The translations under genes and the position numbers were made by a program. From Thermodesulfobacteriaceae bacterium (GTDB lineage: Bacteria > Desulfobacterota > Thermodesulfobacteria > Thermodesulfobacteriales > Thermodesulfobacteriaceae): a DNA stretch of 20,172 bases. Position 1 is the stretch's first letter. The number at the start of each line of letters is the position of its first letter. The DNA lies in the NCBI GenBank assembly GCA_015494725.1, contig WGAR01000134.1:1-20172 (forward strand). The letters are read 5' to 3'. The notes under the pieces are model-generated. The model was not told where the DNA came from, searched no databases, and worked only from the letters and a program-made list of their open reading frames with translations. Below are positions 7,179 through 15,507 of this stretch, piece after piece.

Positions 7179-7966
7179 TTGAAGATCTTCCTCCTCCACC
7201 AGGGTTCCACGGAATGGAACCCCAGCAATTCGGAAAGCATCCGGCGCAGGGTGGCCGGGGAGATCTCACGGGTAATTTTACCCCCTACGGCCAGGGACAC
7301 CGCCCCGGTCTCCTCGGAGACCACCACCGAGACGGCATCCGTGACCTCGGTGATGCCTATGGCCGCCCGATGGCGTGTGCCCAGACCGCGCCCCACCATG
7401 GGGTTGGTGGAAAGGGGAAGGATCACCCCTGCCGCCACGACCTTGTTCTCGCGGATGATCACCGCTCCATCGTGGAGGGGAGAAAAGGGATGAAAGATAC
7501 TCAGGAGAAGATCCCGGCTTACCCGGGCTTCCAGAGGGGTTCCGGATTCCACAAACTCGTTGAGACCGGTCTCCCGTTCGAAAACGATCAGGGCCCCGAT
7601 CTTCTTCTCGGCCATGGTGGCTACCGCCTTAACCACCTCCTCGATCACCTGAGAATACTCGGTCTGGACCTTGACAAAGGGGGAACGCCCCATGTGCATG
7701 AGGGCCCGGCGGATGTCTTCCTGAAAGATGATCACCACCACCAGAAAGATGGAGGACATGAAGGTCCCCAGCAACCAGTGCAGGGTGAGGAGCTGGAGGT
7801 GTTCGGCCACAAAATACATGACCACGATCACCGCCAGCCCGGCCACCATCTGGACGGCCCGGGTCCCCCGAATGAGGAGCAGGAGACGGTAAAAAAGATA
7901 GGACACAATGGAAATATCCAGCAGATCCTGCCAGCGCAAAAATTTCCAAAAGGGCCAGAGATGCAT
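7175..7966 (-). CDS. cdaA: Diadenylate cyclase CdaA
   Basis: A 263-aa enzyme making cyclic di-AMP from two ATP. Three N-terminal helices occupy about residues 14-80, with the signature DLLDISIVSYLFYRLLLLI. The DAC domain follows with the catalytic motifs DGA (166-168, in HDGAVIIREN) and RHR (198-200, in LGTRHRAAIG). All residues expected for activity are visible. Length is normal for CdaA/DacA (about 270). The gene follows folP by 12 nt and overlaps cdaR (ATGA), giving the order folP-cdaA-cdaR-glmM. That order is known in delta-proteobacterial relatives and partly in Firmicutes. It implies c-di-AMP signalling in a Gram-negative cell, linked to envelope precursor supply. Confidence 0.96.
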   Translation of the reverse strand: MHLWPFWKFLRWQDLLDISIVSYLFYRLLLLIRGTRAVQMVAGLAVIVVMYFVAEHLQLLTLHWLLGTFMSSIFLVVVIIFQEDIRRALMHMGRSPFVKVQTEYSQVIEEVVKAVATMAEKKIGALIVFERETGLNEFVESGTPLEARVSRDLLLSIFHPFSPLHDGAVIIRENKVVAAGVILPLSTNPMVGRGLGTRHRAAIGITEVTDAVSVVVSEETGAVSLAVGGKITREISPATLRRMLSELLGFHSVEPWWRRKIFK

Positions 7967-7978
7967 GAAAAACCAACC

Positions 7979-8803
7979 TTACCTGAGATATTCGATTACC
8001 CTGAGGGCCTCCCGACACCAGGCCACATTGTGGACCCGCACCAGGTCCACCCCGGCCAGGGCCAGATATACCACCACCGCCACGGTCCCCAGATCCCGTT
8101 CCCGGGGCTCCTTCTTGAGGATCTCCCCCAGAAAGGCCTTGCGCGAGGGACCGTAAAGTAAAGGATATCCCAGTTCTCGAAAAAACGACACCGCTTTCAG
8201 AAGCTCCAGATTGTGCGCAAAGGTCTTGCCGAACCCTATACCCGGATCCAGAATGATGGCCTCCCGCGGAACCCCCAGCGCATGAACCTTCTCCGCCCTT
8301 TCCCGAAGAAAATCCCGAATCTCTCCCCGTAGATCCTCATAGCGAGGGTCAAGTTGCATGGTCTGAGGGGTGCCTTTCATGTGCATGAGCACCACCGGGG
8401 GGCGGTGGCGCCGAATCACCTCGGCCATCCGCGGATCAAAACGCAGGGCACTCACGTCGTTTATTATGTCGGCCCCGGCGGAAAGGGCCTCCTCCGCCAC
8501 CCGGGCCTTATACGTATCCACGGAAATGGGGATCTCGGGAAACCTGCGACGCACCGCTTCGATCACCGGAATCACCCGCCGGAGTTCCTCCTCCTCGGGC
8601 ACCGGTTGAGCAAAGGGACGGGTGGATTCCCCCCCTATATCCAGGATGTCGGCTCCGTCCTCGATCAAACGTTCGGCCTGCCGCAGGGCGGCCTCGGGCT
8701 TAACGTAATACCCCCCGTCGGAAAAAGAGTCCGGCGTTACATTGAGGATACCCATAATGTAAGTCTTCTTGCCCCAGGAAAAATCCCTGCCTCTAATCCT
8801 CAT
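7979..8803 (-). CDS. folP: Dihydropteroate synthase
   Basis: A 274-aa folate pathway enzyme that joins p-aminobenzoate and dihydropterin pyrophosphate; the target of sulfonamides. Visible motifs are MGILNVTPDSFSDGG (about 17-31), DIGGESTRP, ISVDTYKARVAEEAL, INDVSAL, LDPGIGFGKT, YGPSRKAFLG and the terminal VRVHNVAWCREALRV. I prefer the ATG at 8803 (MRIRGRDFSWG), which has AGGA just upstream and overlaps ftsH by 11 nt. The ATG at 8833 would add ten residues and increase the overlap to 41 nt. The gene is closely packed with ftsH before it and cdaA after it. Confidence 0.95.
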   Translation of the reverse strand: MRIRGRDFSWGKKTYIMGILNVTPDSFSDGGYYVKPEAALRQAERLIEDGADILDIGGESTRPFAQPVPEEEELRRVIPVIEAVRRRFPEIPISVDTYKARVAEEALSAGADIINDVSALRFDPRMAEVIRRHRPPVVLMHMKGTPQTMQLDPRYEDLRGEIRDFLRERAEKVHALGVPREAIILDPGIGFGKTFAHNLELLKAVSFFRELGYPLLYGPSRKAFLGEILKKEPRERDLGTVAVVVYLALAGVDLVRVHNVAWCREALRVIEYLR

Positions 8804-10595
8804 CGATCCTGATATCCCCGAGGGGCTCAACATCCCGAAGGAGTTCCTTGAGGGTCTCTCCGTCGATGGTCTCTTCCTCGAGAAGGGCTTCGGCCAGAAG
8901 ATGGAGATATTTAATATAGCGGGCCAGGATTTCGCAATCCTTGGTGTAACAGCGATGGATAATCCGGCGAATTTCCTCGTCGATCTCCTGCGCGGTCTTT
9001 TCGCTATAAGCCCGTATATCCGCCGGATTACGGTTTACATAGCCGGGCTCACGTTGGGGGAAGACCAGGGGCCCCAGACGTTTGCTCATCCCCCATTCGC
9101 AAACCATCTTCCGGGCGATCTCCGTAGCCTTCTCCAGGTCGTCCCCGGCCCCGGTGGAGGCCTCCCCGAAAACATACTCTTCGGCCACCCGGCCTCCCAG
9201 AAGGGTCATGATCCGTTTCAGGAGGTATTCCCTGGAATATACATGGCGTTCGTCCACCGGCAGCTGCTGCACTACCCCCAGGGTGTGGGAGCGGGGAATG
9301 ATGGAGATCTTGTAAATGGGGTCCATACCCGGCAGGAGATAGGCGATGAGGGCATGCCCCGCCTCGTGATAGGCGGCCAGTTGTTTCTCCTCCTCGCTGA
9401 TGATGATCCCTTTGCGCTCCCGGCCGAGGAGGATCTTGTCCTTGGCCTTTTCTATATCCTCCAGATCTACCCGTTCCTTTCCGGATCGGGCGGCCAGAAT
9501 GGCGGCCTCATTCAGGAGGTTGGCCAGATCCGCTCCGGTAAATCCGGGCGTGCTTTTGGCCAATCGGGTCAGATCTACGTCCTCGGCCAGCTGGATCTTG
9601 CGGGCATGGACCCGGAGAATGGCCTCCCGCCCCTTGAGATCCGGAGGCGGAACGGTGATCCGACGATCGAAACGACCGGGACGCAGGAGGGCCGGATCCA
9701 ATATGTCCGGACGATTGGTAGCTGCCACCACGATGATCCCTTCCTGGGAATCGAAACCGTCCATCTCCACCAGAAGCTGATTGAGGGTCTGCTCTCTTTC
9801 CTCGTGCCCCCCACCAGCTCCGGCCACCCGGTGACGCCCCACCGCGTCGATCTCGTCGATGAAGATGATACAGGGGCTATGTTTCTTGGCCTGGGCAAAG
9901 AGATCCCTTACCCGCGCCGCCCCCACCCCCACGAACATCTCCACAAAGTCCGAACCGCTAATGCTGAAAAAGGGCACCCCGGCCTCTCCGGCTATGGCCT
10001 TGGCCAGCAGAGTCTTTCCCGTACCCGGGGGCCCCATGAGAAGCACGCCCTTGGGCATTCTACCCCCCAGGCGAATAAACTTCTGGGGATCCCTCAAAAA
10101 CTCCACGATCTCCCACAATTCCTCCTTGACCTCCTCGATGTCCCCCACGTCCTTGAAACGCACCTCCACCTCTTCCGGCCGAATAAAGCGGGCCCGGGCC
10201 CGAACGAAGGAAAAGAACTGGGAGGGCACCGAGGCCGGCTTGAGATTGAGGACCAGACTCAGGAGGATAAAGACCGCCACCCCTCCCAGAAAGACCCAGG
10301 CCCAGGAAGGGATCAGCCCCGGATTTTCCACATAGATCTTGACCAGGTATCTCCTGAGGAAGGGGATCAGCTCCGAATCCTGAGGGACATAAACCCGGTA
10401 ACGCTGCCCCCCGGAGGTTATGGCCTCAAGCCGGTGACCCTTGAGATAGACCTCGGTAATGTGTCCGGCCCGGACCTCGTCGAGAAAGGTGTTATAGCTG
10501 AGTTCCGGCCGCCCGGAAGGAAAAAAGAAAAAGATGGCCAGGAAGAACAGGACAACCAGACTGGCTATGCATAAACTCTGCCAAATTCCTTTCAG
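8793..10595 (-). CDS. ftsH: ATP-dependent zinc metalloprotease FtsH, apparent CTG start
   Basis: A membrane AAA+ protease that degrades unneeded or damaged membrane and cytosolic proteins. From a CTG at 10595 the frame gives 600 residues: MKGIWQSLCIASLVV and helix 1 (about 9-26), a periplasmic domain (SYNTFLDEVRAGHITEVYL onward), helix 2 (about 97-117), Walker A GPPGTGKT (188-195), Walker B IIFIDEID, arginine-finger region RPGRFDR, and the zinc site HEAGH (410-414). The usual FtsH length is 600-650. The first standard start in frame, GTG 10331, would give 512 residues without helix 1 and the periplasmic domain. An in-frame TAA lies two codons before the CTG, there is no ATG, GTG or TTG between, and GAGGAG sits 6 nt before the CTG. 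Gene identity is certain; the start is strongly supported but unusual. Confidence 0.93.
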   Translation of the reverse strand: MKGIWQSLCIASLVVLFFLAIFFFFPSGRPELSYNTFLDEVRAGHITEVYLKGHRLEAITSGGQRYRVYVPQDSELIPFLRRYLVKIYVENPGLIPSWAWVFLGGVAVFILLSLVLNLKPASVPSQFFSFVRARARFIRPEEVEVRFKDVGDIEEVKEELWEIVEFLRDPQKFIRLGGRMPKGVLLMGPPGTGKTLLAKAIAGEAGVPFFSISGSDFVEMFVGVGAARVRDLFAQAKKHSPCIIFIDEIDAVGRHRVAGAGGGHEEREQTLNQLLVEMDGFDSQEGIIVVAATNRPDILDPALLRPGRFDRRITVPPPDLKGREAILRVHARKIQLAEDVDLTRLAKSTPGFTGADLANLLNEAAILAARSGKERVDLEDIEKAKDKILLGRERKGIIISEEEKQLAAYHEAGHALIAYLLPGMDPIYKISIIPRSHTLGVVQQLPVDERHVYSREYLLKRIMTLLGGRVAEEYVFGEASTGAGDDLEKATEIARKMVCEWGMSKRLGPLVFPQREPGYVNRNPADIRAYSEKTAQEIDEEIRRIIHRCYTKDCEILARYIKYLHLLAEALLEEETIDGETLKELLRDVEPLGDIRIDED

Positions 10596-10601
10596 CTTTT
10601 A

Positions 10602-10607
10602 CTCCTC
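10602..10607 (-). promoter_or_regulatory. Shine-Dalgarno site deciding the ftsH CTG start
   Basis: The minus strand reads GAGGAG, 6 nt (TAAAAG) before CTG 10595. It lies in the 20-nt gap between the tilS stop and the coding start. No other start codon in any useful position fits this site, since the next in-frame GTG is 264 nt further on. Confidence 0.75.
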
Positions 10608-10615
10608 AATATTTT

Positions 10616-11965
10616 TTATATTTTATACCCTCTTTCCAACTTCAGGCAAAGGGCCTCCTCCTGCGGGGAGGGCCTCCAGTCGGGATGGACGTAGTATTCG
10701 GGAATGGCGATGATCTTCCCGTCCTTTTCCACCAGGGGCCAGAGATCCCTCTCCCAGACCGTAAGACCCTTTTCCCGGAGCAATTTCTTGATCTTTTTGT
10801 GCCCCAGCCCCGGAATCAGGACCCGATCTCCGGGGCGACGGCTGCGTACGATAAAGGGGAAGTCCTTCTTGAGACGGAGCCCTTCCGGGCAGGTAGGGGA
10901 TGATTCCACGCGGAGATACCATCCTCCGGGCAGGGGATATCTTCCCGGGCCCTGAACCTTAAGCACAAAAGGACTGATAGCGGGCTGGGGCCCGGAAAGG
11001 ATCCTTATCCTCCCCGGGGCCCTCAGGGCCATGAAACCTCCGGGCAGAGGAACCGGGCCCCGGGCCCGGCCTCTAAAGAGCTGCTCCAGGGCCTGAAGAT
11101 GCCCCTGCCGGATCCGGAGAAGGGGGACCCCCGCCTCCTTCAGGGCTATCCAGTAGATACGACGACGCAGGGCCTCCGGAAGCTCTCTCAATACCGGGAC
11201 GGACAGTTCCCCCGTCTCCAGGAGGGCCCGGTCATAGGCCCTGCGAGCCAGGTCCCCGATCAGTTCCTCTTCTTCCGCCAGGATGAGGGCAGTGCGTTTC
11301 AGATTCTCCCGCACCCGGGGATGAAAATGCCGCTCAAGAAAGGGTAAAAGCAGGTGTCGCACCCGGTTGCGCCAGAATCGAGGGTCCTGGTTGCTTTCGT
11401 CTTCCACCCATCGTAGCCCTCTCTGCCGGGCAAAGGCCTCTATCTCCGCCCGGGTCACCAGAAGAAGGGGACGCACCACCACCTCTTCCCTCTTCACCGG
11501 AATACCGGCCAGCCCCCGACGTCCGGCCCCGCGAATGAACTTGAGTAATACTTCCTCGGCCAGATCGTCGGCATGGTGAGCCAGGGCCACCTTCTGAAGG
11601 TCCAGCCTGCGCCTTAGAGATTCAAAAAAACGATAACGCAATTCCCTCCCGGCCATCTCCAGACTGATCTTCTCCCGGCGAGCGTACTCCCGCACCAGAC
11701 CCACCCCGTAAATAAAAGGCAACCCCCTTCGCCGGGCCTCCTGCCGCACCCACAGGGCCTCTTCCAGAGAACTCTTTCTCAAACGGTGATCGTAATGGGC
11801 TACCCACAGGGAAAGCCCGTATTCGCGCTGCAAGAGATGGAGGACCTCCAGCAAGACCATGGAGTCCACCCCTCCGGAGACCGCCACCAGCACCCGGTCT
11901 CCGGGACGGAAAAGGGCGTACCTTTCGATGGTCTGCCGAACCTTTCTAAGTAGCGAGGATCTCAA
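10616..11965 (-). CDS. tilS: tRNA(Ile)-lysidine synthase
   Basis: A 449-aa ATP-dependent enzyme that converts C34 of the tRNA-Ile CAT anticodon to lysidine so it reads AUA. The N-terminal PP-loop motif is SGGVDS (residues 30-35, in VLVAVSGGVDSMVLLE), followed by AHYDHRLR, LAHHADDLAEEVL and RGAGRRGLAGIP, all typical. A C-terminal TilS domain is present (SRRPGDRVLIPGLGHKKIKKLLRE). The only usable early start is TTG 11965, since no in-frame ATG occurs before Met36, inside the PP-loop. It overlaps the unknown upstream gene by 20 nt. It leads into ftsH 20 nt downstream, a pairing seen in many bacteria. Confidence 0.94.
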   Translation of the reverse strand: MRSSLLRKVRQTIERYALFRPGDRVLVAVSGGVDSMVLLEVLHLLQREYGLSLWVAHYDHRLRKSSLEEALWVRQEARRRGLPFIYGVGLVREYARREKISLEMAGRELRYRFFESLRRRLDLQKVALAHHADDLAEEVLLKFIRGAGRRGLAGIPVKREEVVVRPLLLVTRAEIEAFARQRGLRWVEDESNQDPRFWRNRVRHLLLPFLERHFHPRVRENLKRTALILAEEEELIGDLARRAYDRALLETGELSVPVLRELPEALRRRIYWIALKEAGVPLLRIRQGHLQALEQLFRGRARGPVPLPGGFMALRAPGRIRILSGPQPAISPFVLKVQGPGRYPLPGGWYLRVESSPTCPEGLRLKKDFPFIVRSRRPGDRVLIPGLGHKKIKKLLREKGLTVWERDLWPLVEKDGKIIAIPEYYVHPDWRPSPQEEALCLKLERGYKI

Positions 11966-12680
11966 GAAGTTGTTTGGCCTCTCCGCTATGTCTTCGGTAA
12001 GCCTCCTTGGCCAGGGCCAGAAGCTTCCCGCTTACCTCCTTCCATCGAGGAAGTCCCTTGAGATCCACAAAACGACCCTGAGGGGAAGGGACCCTGGCGA
12101 AACGTAATTGTTCCTCAAGCCCCTCCCGGGAACCGCCTTCTATGGATACCGCCATCTCCGAAGGGGTACCGCCCTCCAGGGAGGAAAAGAAGGCGAAGAT
12201 GCTCCCCAGGTCGTACTCCCGATGGAATTCCTCGATGTCCTCGTTGATTCTCCTGGCCCAGTGTTCCAGGAAGCTTAGCTTTCTCTGGTAAAGGGGAAGT
12301 TTCTCCCAGAGCCTTTTATAGGTGTCCTCAAAGAGGCGCAGAAATTTACCTTTGGAGGTGAAACCCCGGGAACGCAACTTCCGAAACAGACGCTTTCGAA
12401 TGGTGGGAGAGGAAAGGATATACTCGTCATAGTAGGGCTTGAGATGGAGCCCGGTAATCTCTTCGAAACGCTCCAGAAGATCCGGATCCTTGAGAAGGAC
12501 CATGAGACGCAGGAGTTCGCGAAGGATCTTTTCCTCTTCCCGTTCAAAGTTTTTTAGGGCTTCCTGATATTCCTCAATCTCCTCCTCTATCACCTTGCGG
12601 TGGGTAAAATAACGTTCCGCGATCTCCCGCTTTACCTCCAGGGAGAGGCTTTCGGCCAGATCCTCAAAACCGTTGTTCAT
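11946..12680 (-). CDS. Unknown helical protein between pilS-like kinase and tilS
   Basis: A 244-aa protein I do not recognise. It has no signal peptide or membrane helix. Residues 1-75 are strongly charged and heptad-like (EVKREIAERYFTHRKVIEEE, then EEYQEALKNFEREEEKILRE), suggesting a coiled coil. The middle (about 75-160) is also helical and basic (RKRLFRKLRSRGF), followed by a Gly/Ser-rich linker (LEGGTPSEMAVSIEGGS). A short tail (RFVDLKGLPRWKEVSGKLLALAKEAYRR) looks helical. No catalytic or metal motif is evident. Its ATG overlaps the stop of the sensor kinase (ATGA), so the two are probably produced together. A role in that signalling pathway is inference only. Coding is supported by coupling at both ends and typical codon use. 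Confidence 0.85.
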   Translation of the reverse strand: MNNGFEDLAESLSLEVKREIAERYFTHRKVIEEEIEEYQEALKNFEREEEKILRELLRLMVLLKDPDLLERFEEITGLHLKPYYDEYILSSPTIRKRLFRKLRSRGFTSKGKFLRLFEDTYKRLWEKLPLYQRKLSFLEHWARRINEDIEEFHREYDLGSIFAFFSSLEGGTPSEMAVSIEGGSREGLEEQLRFARVPSPQGRFVDLKGLPRWKEVSGKLLALAKEAYRRHSGEAKQLLEILAT

Positions 12681-14122
12681 GACTCCACCTTGACTCCGGG
12701 GATTCGAACCTCGAAGATGGTTCCCCCCTCCGGGCCGGAAAAATATTTAAGCTCACCCTTTAGATTTTCCACTATCCTATAGACCACCGCAAGTCCGAGA
12801 CCCGTTCCCCGGGCTTTGGTGGTAAAGAAGGGATCGAAGAGGCGGGAACGGACCTCTTCGGGAATGCCCGGTCCGGAGTCCTCCACCCGAAAAACAAAAA
12901 AGTGGTCCTCGAAAAAGCCCTTCACCTTCACCCGGGGAGAAGGACTTTCCAGGGCCGCCTCCACCGCATTGCGCAGAAGGTTCTCCCAGATCTGGCGCCA
13001 CTGTTCCCGGTTGGCCCGCACCCTTCCGGGGGGAAGATCCTGCTCCAGACGAATTCGGGAAAAGAAAGCCGGATCCGCCCTAAGGATCTCCTCCATGAGC
13101 TCGCGGGGGGCGAAGATCTCGGTCTCGCCCCGCTCCGGTCGGGCGAAAAAGAGGAAGTTGGTCACCAGCCGGTTCAAACGCTCGCTTTCCCGGGATATAA
13201 CCTCCAGAATCGGGGCCAGATCCGGCGGATTTCCCAGGCGTTCCCTCAAAAACTCGATCCCCCCGCTTATAGTGGCCAGAGGATTCTTGATCTCGTGGAT
13301 AAGACCCGCAGCCATACTGCCCAGGGAAGCCAGTCGCTGGGCCTCCTGCAGCTTTTCCTCCTTTTCCCGGACCTCGGTAATGTCCTGAAAAAGGAATCCC
13401 CAGCCCAGGATCTCCCTGTTCCTGCGGATGGGAAAAAGGGAATATCCCAGGATGGTCCCTCCCAGACGCATCTCGCCCCGGGAGGAGTTGGGGTGTATTT
13501 CCGAGGCCACCACCCGGGAAAGAGGGATTCCCTTCTCCAGCCCGGGAAGGATCTCCCGGGCCCTGGGATTCCAGGAAAGGATACGCATATTCCGGTCCAG
13601 GAAGACCAGCCCGGCGGAAAGGGAATCCAGGAGATTCTGACGGATGTCCTCCTGACGGATCAATTCCGAACGCAGGGAGGAAAGCTTGAGGGCCAGAAAA
13701 CCGGTAACCCCCAGGGCCCCCACATAGGCGAAAAACTGTAGCCAGTGCCGAAGGCCCAGGTGTTCCGAACGAAAGAAAAAATAAAACAGTCCGAACAGGG
13801 CCACCAGAGAGGTGAGGTCGGTGCGCAGCCGGTTCCCGGAAAAGGCCGTCTCCAGGGAGGGCAAAAAGATAAAGAAGATGAAAGGGCTTTCGGCTCCCCC
13901 GGTGAGCCCGATCAGCCCCAGAATGAAAGCGAAATCCAGGGCCCTTCCGAGCCAGAAAAATACGGCCTCGCGCAGATAGCGGGCCCCGAAGAAAAAAAGA
14001 AGACCCTGGAGCACCAGATAAACCCCTGCGCCCGGAATCAGATAAAACCGATATTCCGGTGGCAGGAAGAAGAGAGAGACCAGGACCAGGAAAATCCTTA
14101 CCCCCAAAGGGAAACCTCTCAT
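12677..14122 (-). CDS. PilS/NtrB-like membrane sensor histidine kinase
   Basis: A 481-aa kinase. About six hydrophobic segments fill residues 8-150, a layout like PilS. A PAS-like domain follows (about 160-250, SLSAGLVFLDRNMRILSWNP ... GWGFLFQDITE). The kinase core carries phospho-accepting His276 in LIHEIKNPLATISGG, N box NLLRNAVEA (381-389), G1 DSGPGIP (415-421), F box DPFFTTK (430-436) and G2 GTGLGLA (439-445). It should phosphorylate the regulator encoded 12 nt upstream. The membrane sensor and PAS arrangement resemble PilS, but no pilus genes lie in the window, so I leave the symbol blank. The stop is shared with the start of the unknown helical protein. Confidence 0.93.
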   Translation of the reverse strand: MRGFPLGVRIFLVLVSLFFLPPEYRFYLIPGAGVYLVLQGLLFFFGARYLREAVFFWLGRALDFAFILGLIGLTGGAESPFIFFIFLPSLETAFSGNRLRTDLTSLVALFGLFYFFFRSEHLGLRHWLQFFAYVGALGVTGFLALKLSSLRSELIRQEDIRQNLLDSLSAGLVFLDRNMRILSWNPRAREILPGLEKGIPLSRVVASEIHPNSSRGEMRLGGTILGYSLFPIRRNREILGWGFLFQDITEVREKEEKLQEAQRLASLGSMAAGLIHEIKNPLATISGGIEFLRERLGNPPDLAPILEVISRESERLNRLVTNFLFFARPERGETEIFAPRELMEEILRADPAFFSRIRLEQDLPPGRVRANREQWRQIWENLLRNAVEAALESPSPRVKVKGFFEDHFFVFRVEDSGPGIPEEVRSRLFDPFFTTKARGTGLGLAVVYRIVENLKGELKYFSGPEGGTIFEVRIPGVKVES

Positions 14123-14134
14123 GCGTCTTCCGTT

Positions 14135-15481
14135 TTACTCCAGCTGGTATTTTTGCAGGCGATAACGAAAGGACCTGGGGGAGAGTTTGAGGAGCCGGGC
14201 GGCCTCTTCCTTGCGCCCTCCGGTTCGCTCCAGGGCCTGACGCAACAGACCCTTTTCCACCCGGGCCAGGAAGGCCTCCAGGTCCAGCCCCTCGGGGGGA
14301 AGCTCCACGGAAAAATCCTCACTTTTTCTCCGACCCGGACGAAGGGTCAGGGTCTCGGGAAGAATAAGGGGACCGGACTCCAGGGCCACCGAACGCTCGA
14401 TGATGTTCTCCAGCTCCCGCACGTTTCCCGGAAAATCATACTCCATGAGGGCCCTGAGGGCATAATCCGAGATCCCCAGCCCGGACTTTCCCATCTTTTG
14501 GGAATACTTTTCCAGGAAGTGTTGTACCAGCAGGGGAATATCCTCCCTTCTTTCCCGAAGGGGCGGAAGATGGACCGAAAGTACATTCAGACGGAAATAA
14601 AGATCCTCGCGAAAACGCCCCTCCCGCACCTCCTCCTCCAGATCCCGGTTGGTGGCGGAAATGATCCGTACATCCACCTGAACTTCCTGGGAACTTCCCA
14701 GAGGAGTGAAGGTCTTGTATTCCACCACCCGAAGCAATTTTACCTGAAGGTCCGGAGGAAGATCTCCGATTTCATCCAGAAAGATGGTGCCGCCATGGGC
14801 CCGGGCGAAAAGCCCGGGTTTGTCGCATTTGGCCCCGGTGAAGGCCCCGGCCTTATAACCGAAAAGTTCCGATTCCAGGAGGGTGGCCGGAATGCCGGCA
14901 CAGTTCACCACCACAAAGGGCTTGTCCTTCCTGGGGGAGAGGCGATGGATGGCCCGGGCCACCAGTTCCTTTCCGGTCCCGGATTCGCCGGTGATGAGGA
15001 CATTGCTTTCGGCCCTGGCAATCTTGGGGAGAAGGGAGAAAAGACGACGCATGGCCGGACTGCGCCCGATAATCCCCATAAACTCTCCGCTGATTTCTTC
15101 CCGGGGGGGCGAACTTTTTAGGGCCTCCTTGAGCTTCCGGCGTAGATCCTCCAGACGAAAGGGTTTGGGAAGATAATCGTAGGCCCCCTCTTTCTTGGCT
15201 TTGACCGCGGAATCCAGGGAAGCATAGGCGGTGATCACGATTACCGGGGTCTCGTTACCCTGACGACGCAGGTGTTCCAGGAATTCCAGCCCTCCCATCT
15301 CAGGCATGCGCAGATCGAGCAGGATCAGGTCTGGATTCACCTCCTCCAGACGGGAAAGGGCCTCTTTTCCGTCCCGGGCCAGGGAGACCCGATAGCCCTC
15401 CCTTTCCAGGAAAAGCCTCAGAAACTCCCGAAAACCGGGATCGTCATCCACAATGAGGATGGAGGGACTTTTCGAGGCCAT
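14135..15481 (-). CDS. Sigma-54 response regulator, PilR/NtrC family
   Basis: A 448-aa activator with three domains. The receiver (1-120) has the acidic pair Asp12/13 and phospho-acceptor Asp56 in LILLDLRMPEMGG. The AAA+ domain (about 135-370) has Walker A GESGTGKE (165-172), the sigma-54 contact loop GAFTGA (212-217) and Walker B TIFLDE (232-237). A Fis-type helix-turn-helix closes the protein (GGRKEEAARLLKLSPRSFRY). It should switch on sigma-54 promoters when phosphorylated by the adjacent kinase. The PilR identity is a guess from the kinase type. It is the first gene of the long minus-strand run. Its ATG has no Shine-Dalgarno but a TATAAT 8 nt upstream. Confidence 0.93.
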   Translation of the reverse strand: MASKSPSILIVDDDPGFREFLRLFLEREGYRVSLARDGKEALSRLEEVNPDLILLDLRMPEMGGLEFLEHLRRQGNETPVIVITAYASLDSAVKAKKEGAYDYLPKPFRLEDLRRKLKEALKSSPPREEISGEFMGIIGRSPAMRRLFSLLPKIARAESNVLITGESGTGKELVARAIHRLSPRKDKPFVVVNCAGIPATLLESELFGYKAGAFTGAKCDKPGLFARAHGGTIFLDEIGDLPPDLQVKLLRVVEYKTFTPLGSSQEVQVDVRIISATNRDLEEEVREGRFREDLYFRLNVLSVHLPPLRERREDIPLLVQHFLEKYSQKMGKSGLGISDYALRALMEYDFPGNVRELENIIERSVALESGPLILPETLTLRPGRRKSEDFSVELPPEGLDLEAFLARVEKGLLRQALERTGGRKEEAARLLKLSPRSFRYRLQKYQLE

Positions 15482-15489
15482 CAGGATCT

Positions 15490-15495
15490 ATTATA
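15490..15495 (-). promoter_or_regulatory. Candidate -10 box of pilR-like gene, possibly leaderless
   Basis: The minus strand reads TATAAT, then AGATCCTG, then the ATG of the regulator at 15481. A transcript starting about 7 nt after a -10 box would begin at or next to the ATG. No Shine-Dalgarno is visible and the -35 region (inside ribD codons) is weak. The 26-nt gap to ribD must hold promoters for both directions. Confidence 0.45.
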
Positions 15496-15507
15496 AGCAA
15501 ATTAACC

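Noticed and set aside
8793..10331. A 512-aa FtsH starting at GTG 10331.
   Set aside because: It would lack helix 1 and the periplasmic domain, while intact FtsH-like sequence continues in frame for 88 codons upstream.
8769..10574. A 601-codon open frame on the plus strand, opposite ftsH.
   Set aside because: It is antisense to a certain FtsH gene, has no recognisable domain, is rich in Gly/Pro/His/Gln as expected for a shadow frame in GC-rich DNA, and starts without a ribosome site.
13745..15121. A 458-codon plus-strand frame opposite the PilR-like regulator and the kinase start.
   Set aside because: Shadow of two well-supported genes; composition is low-complexity and no domain is visible.
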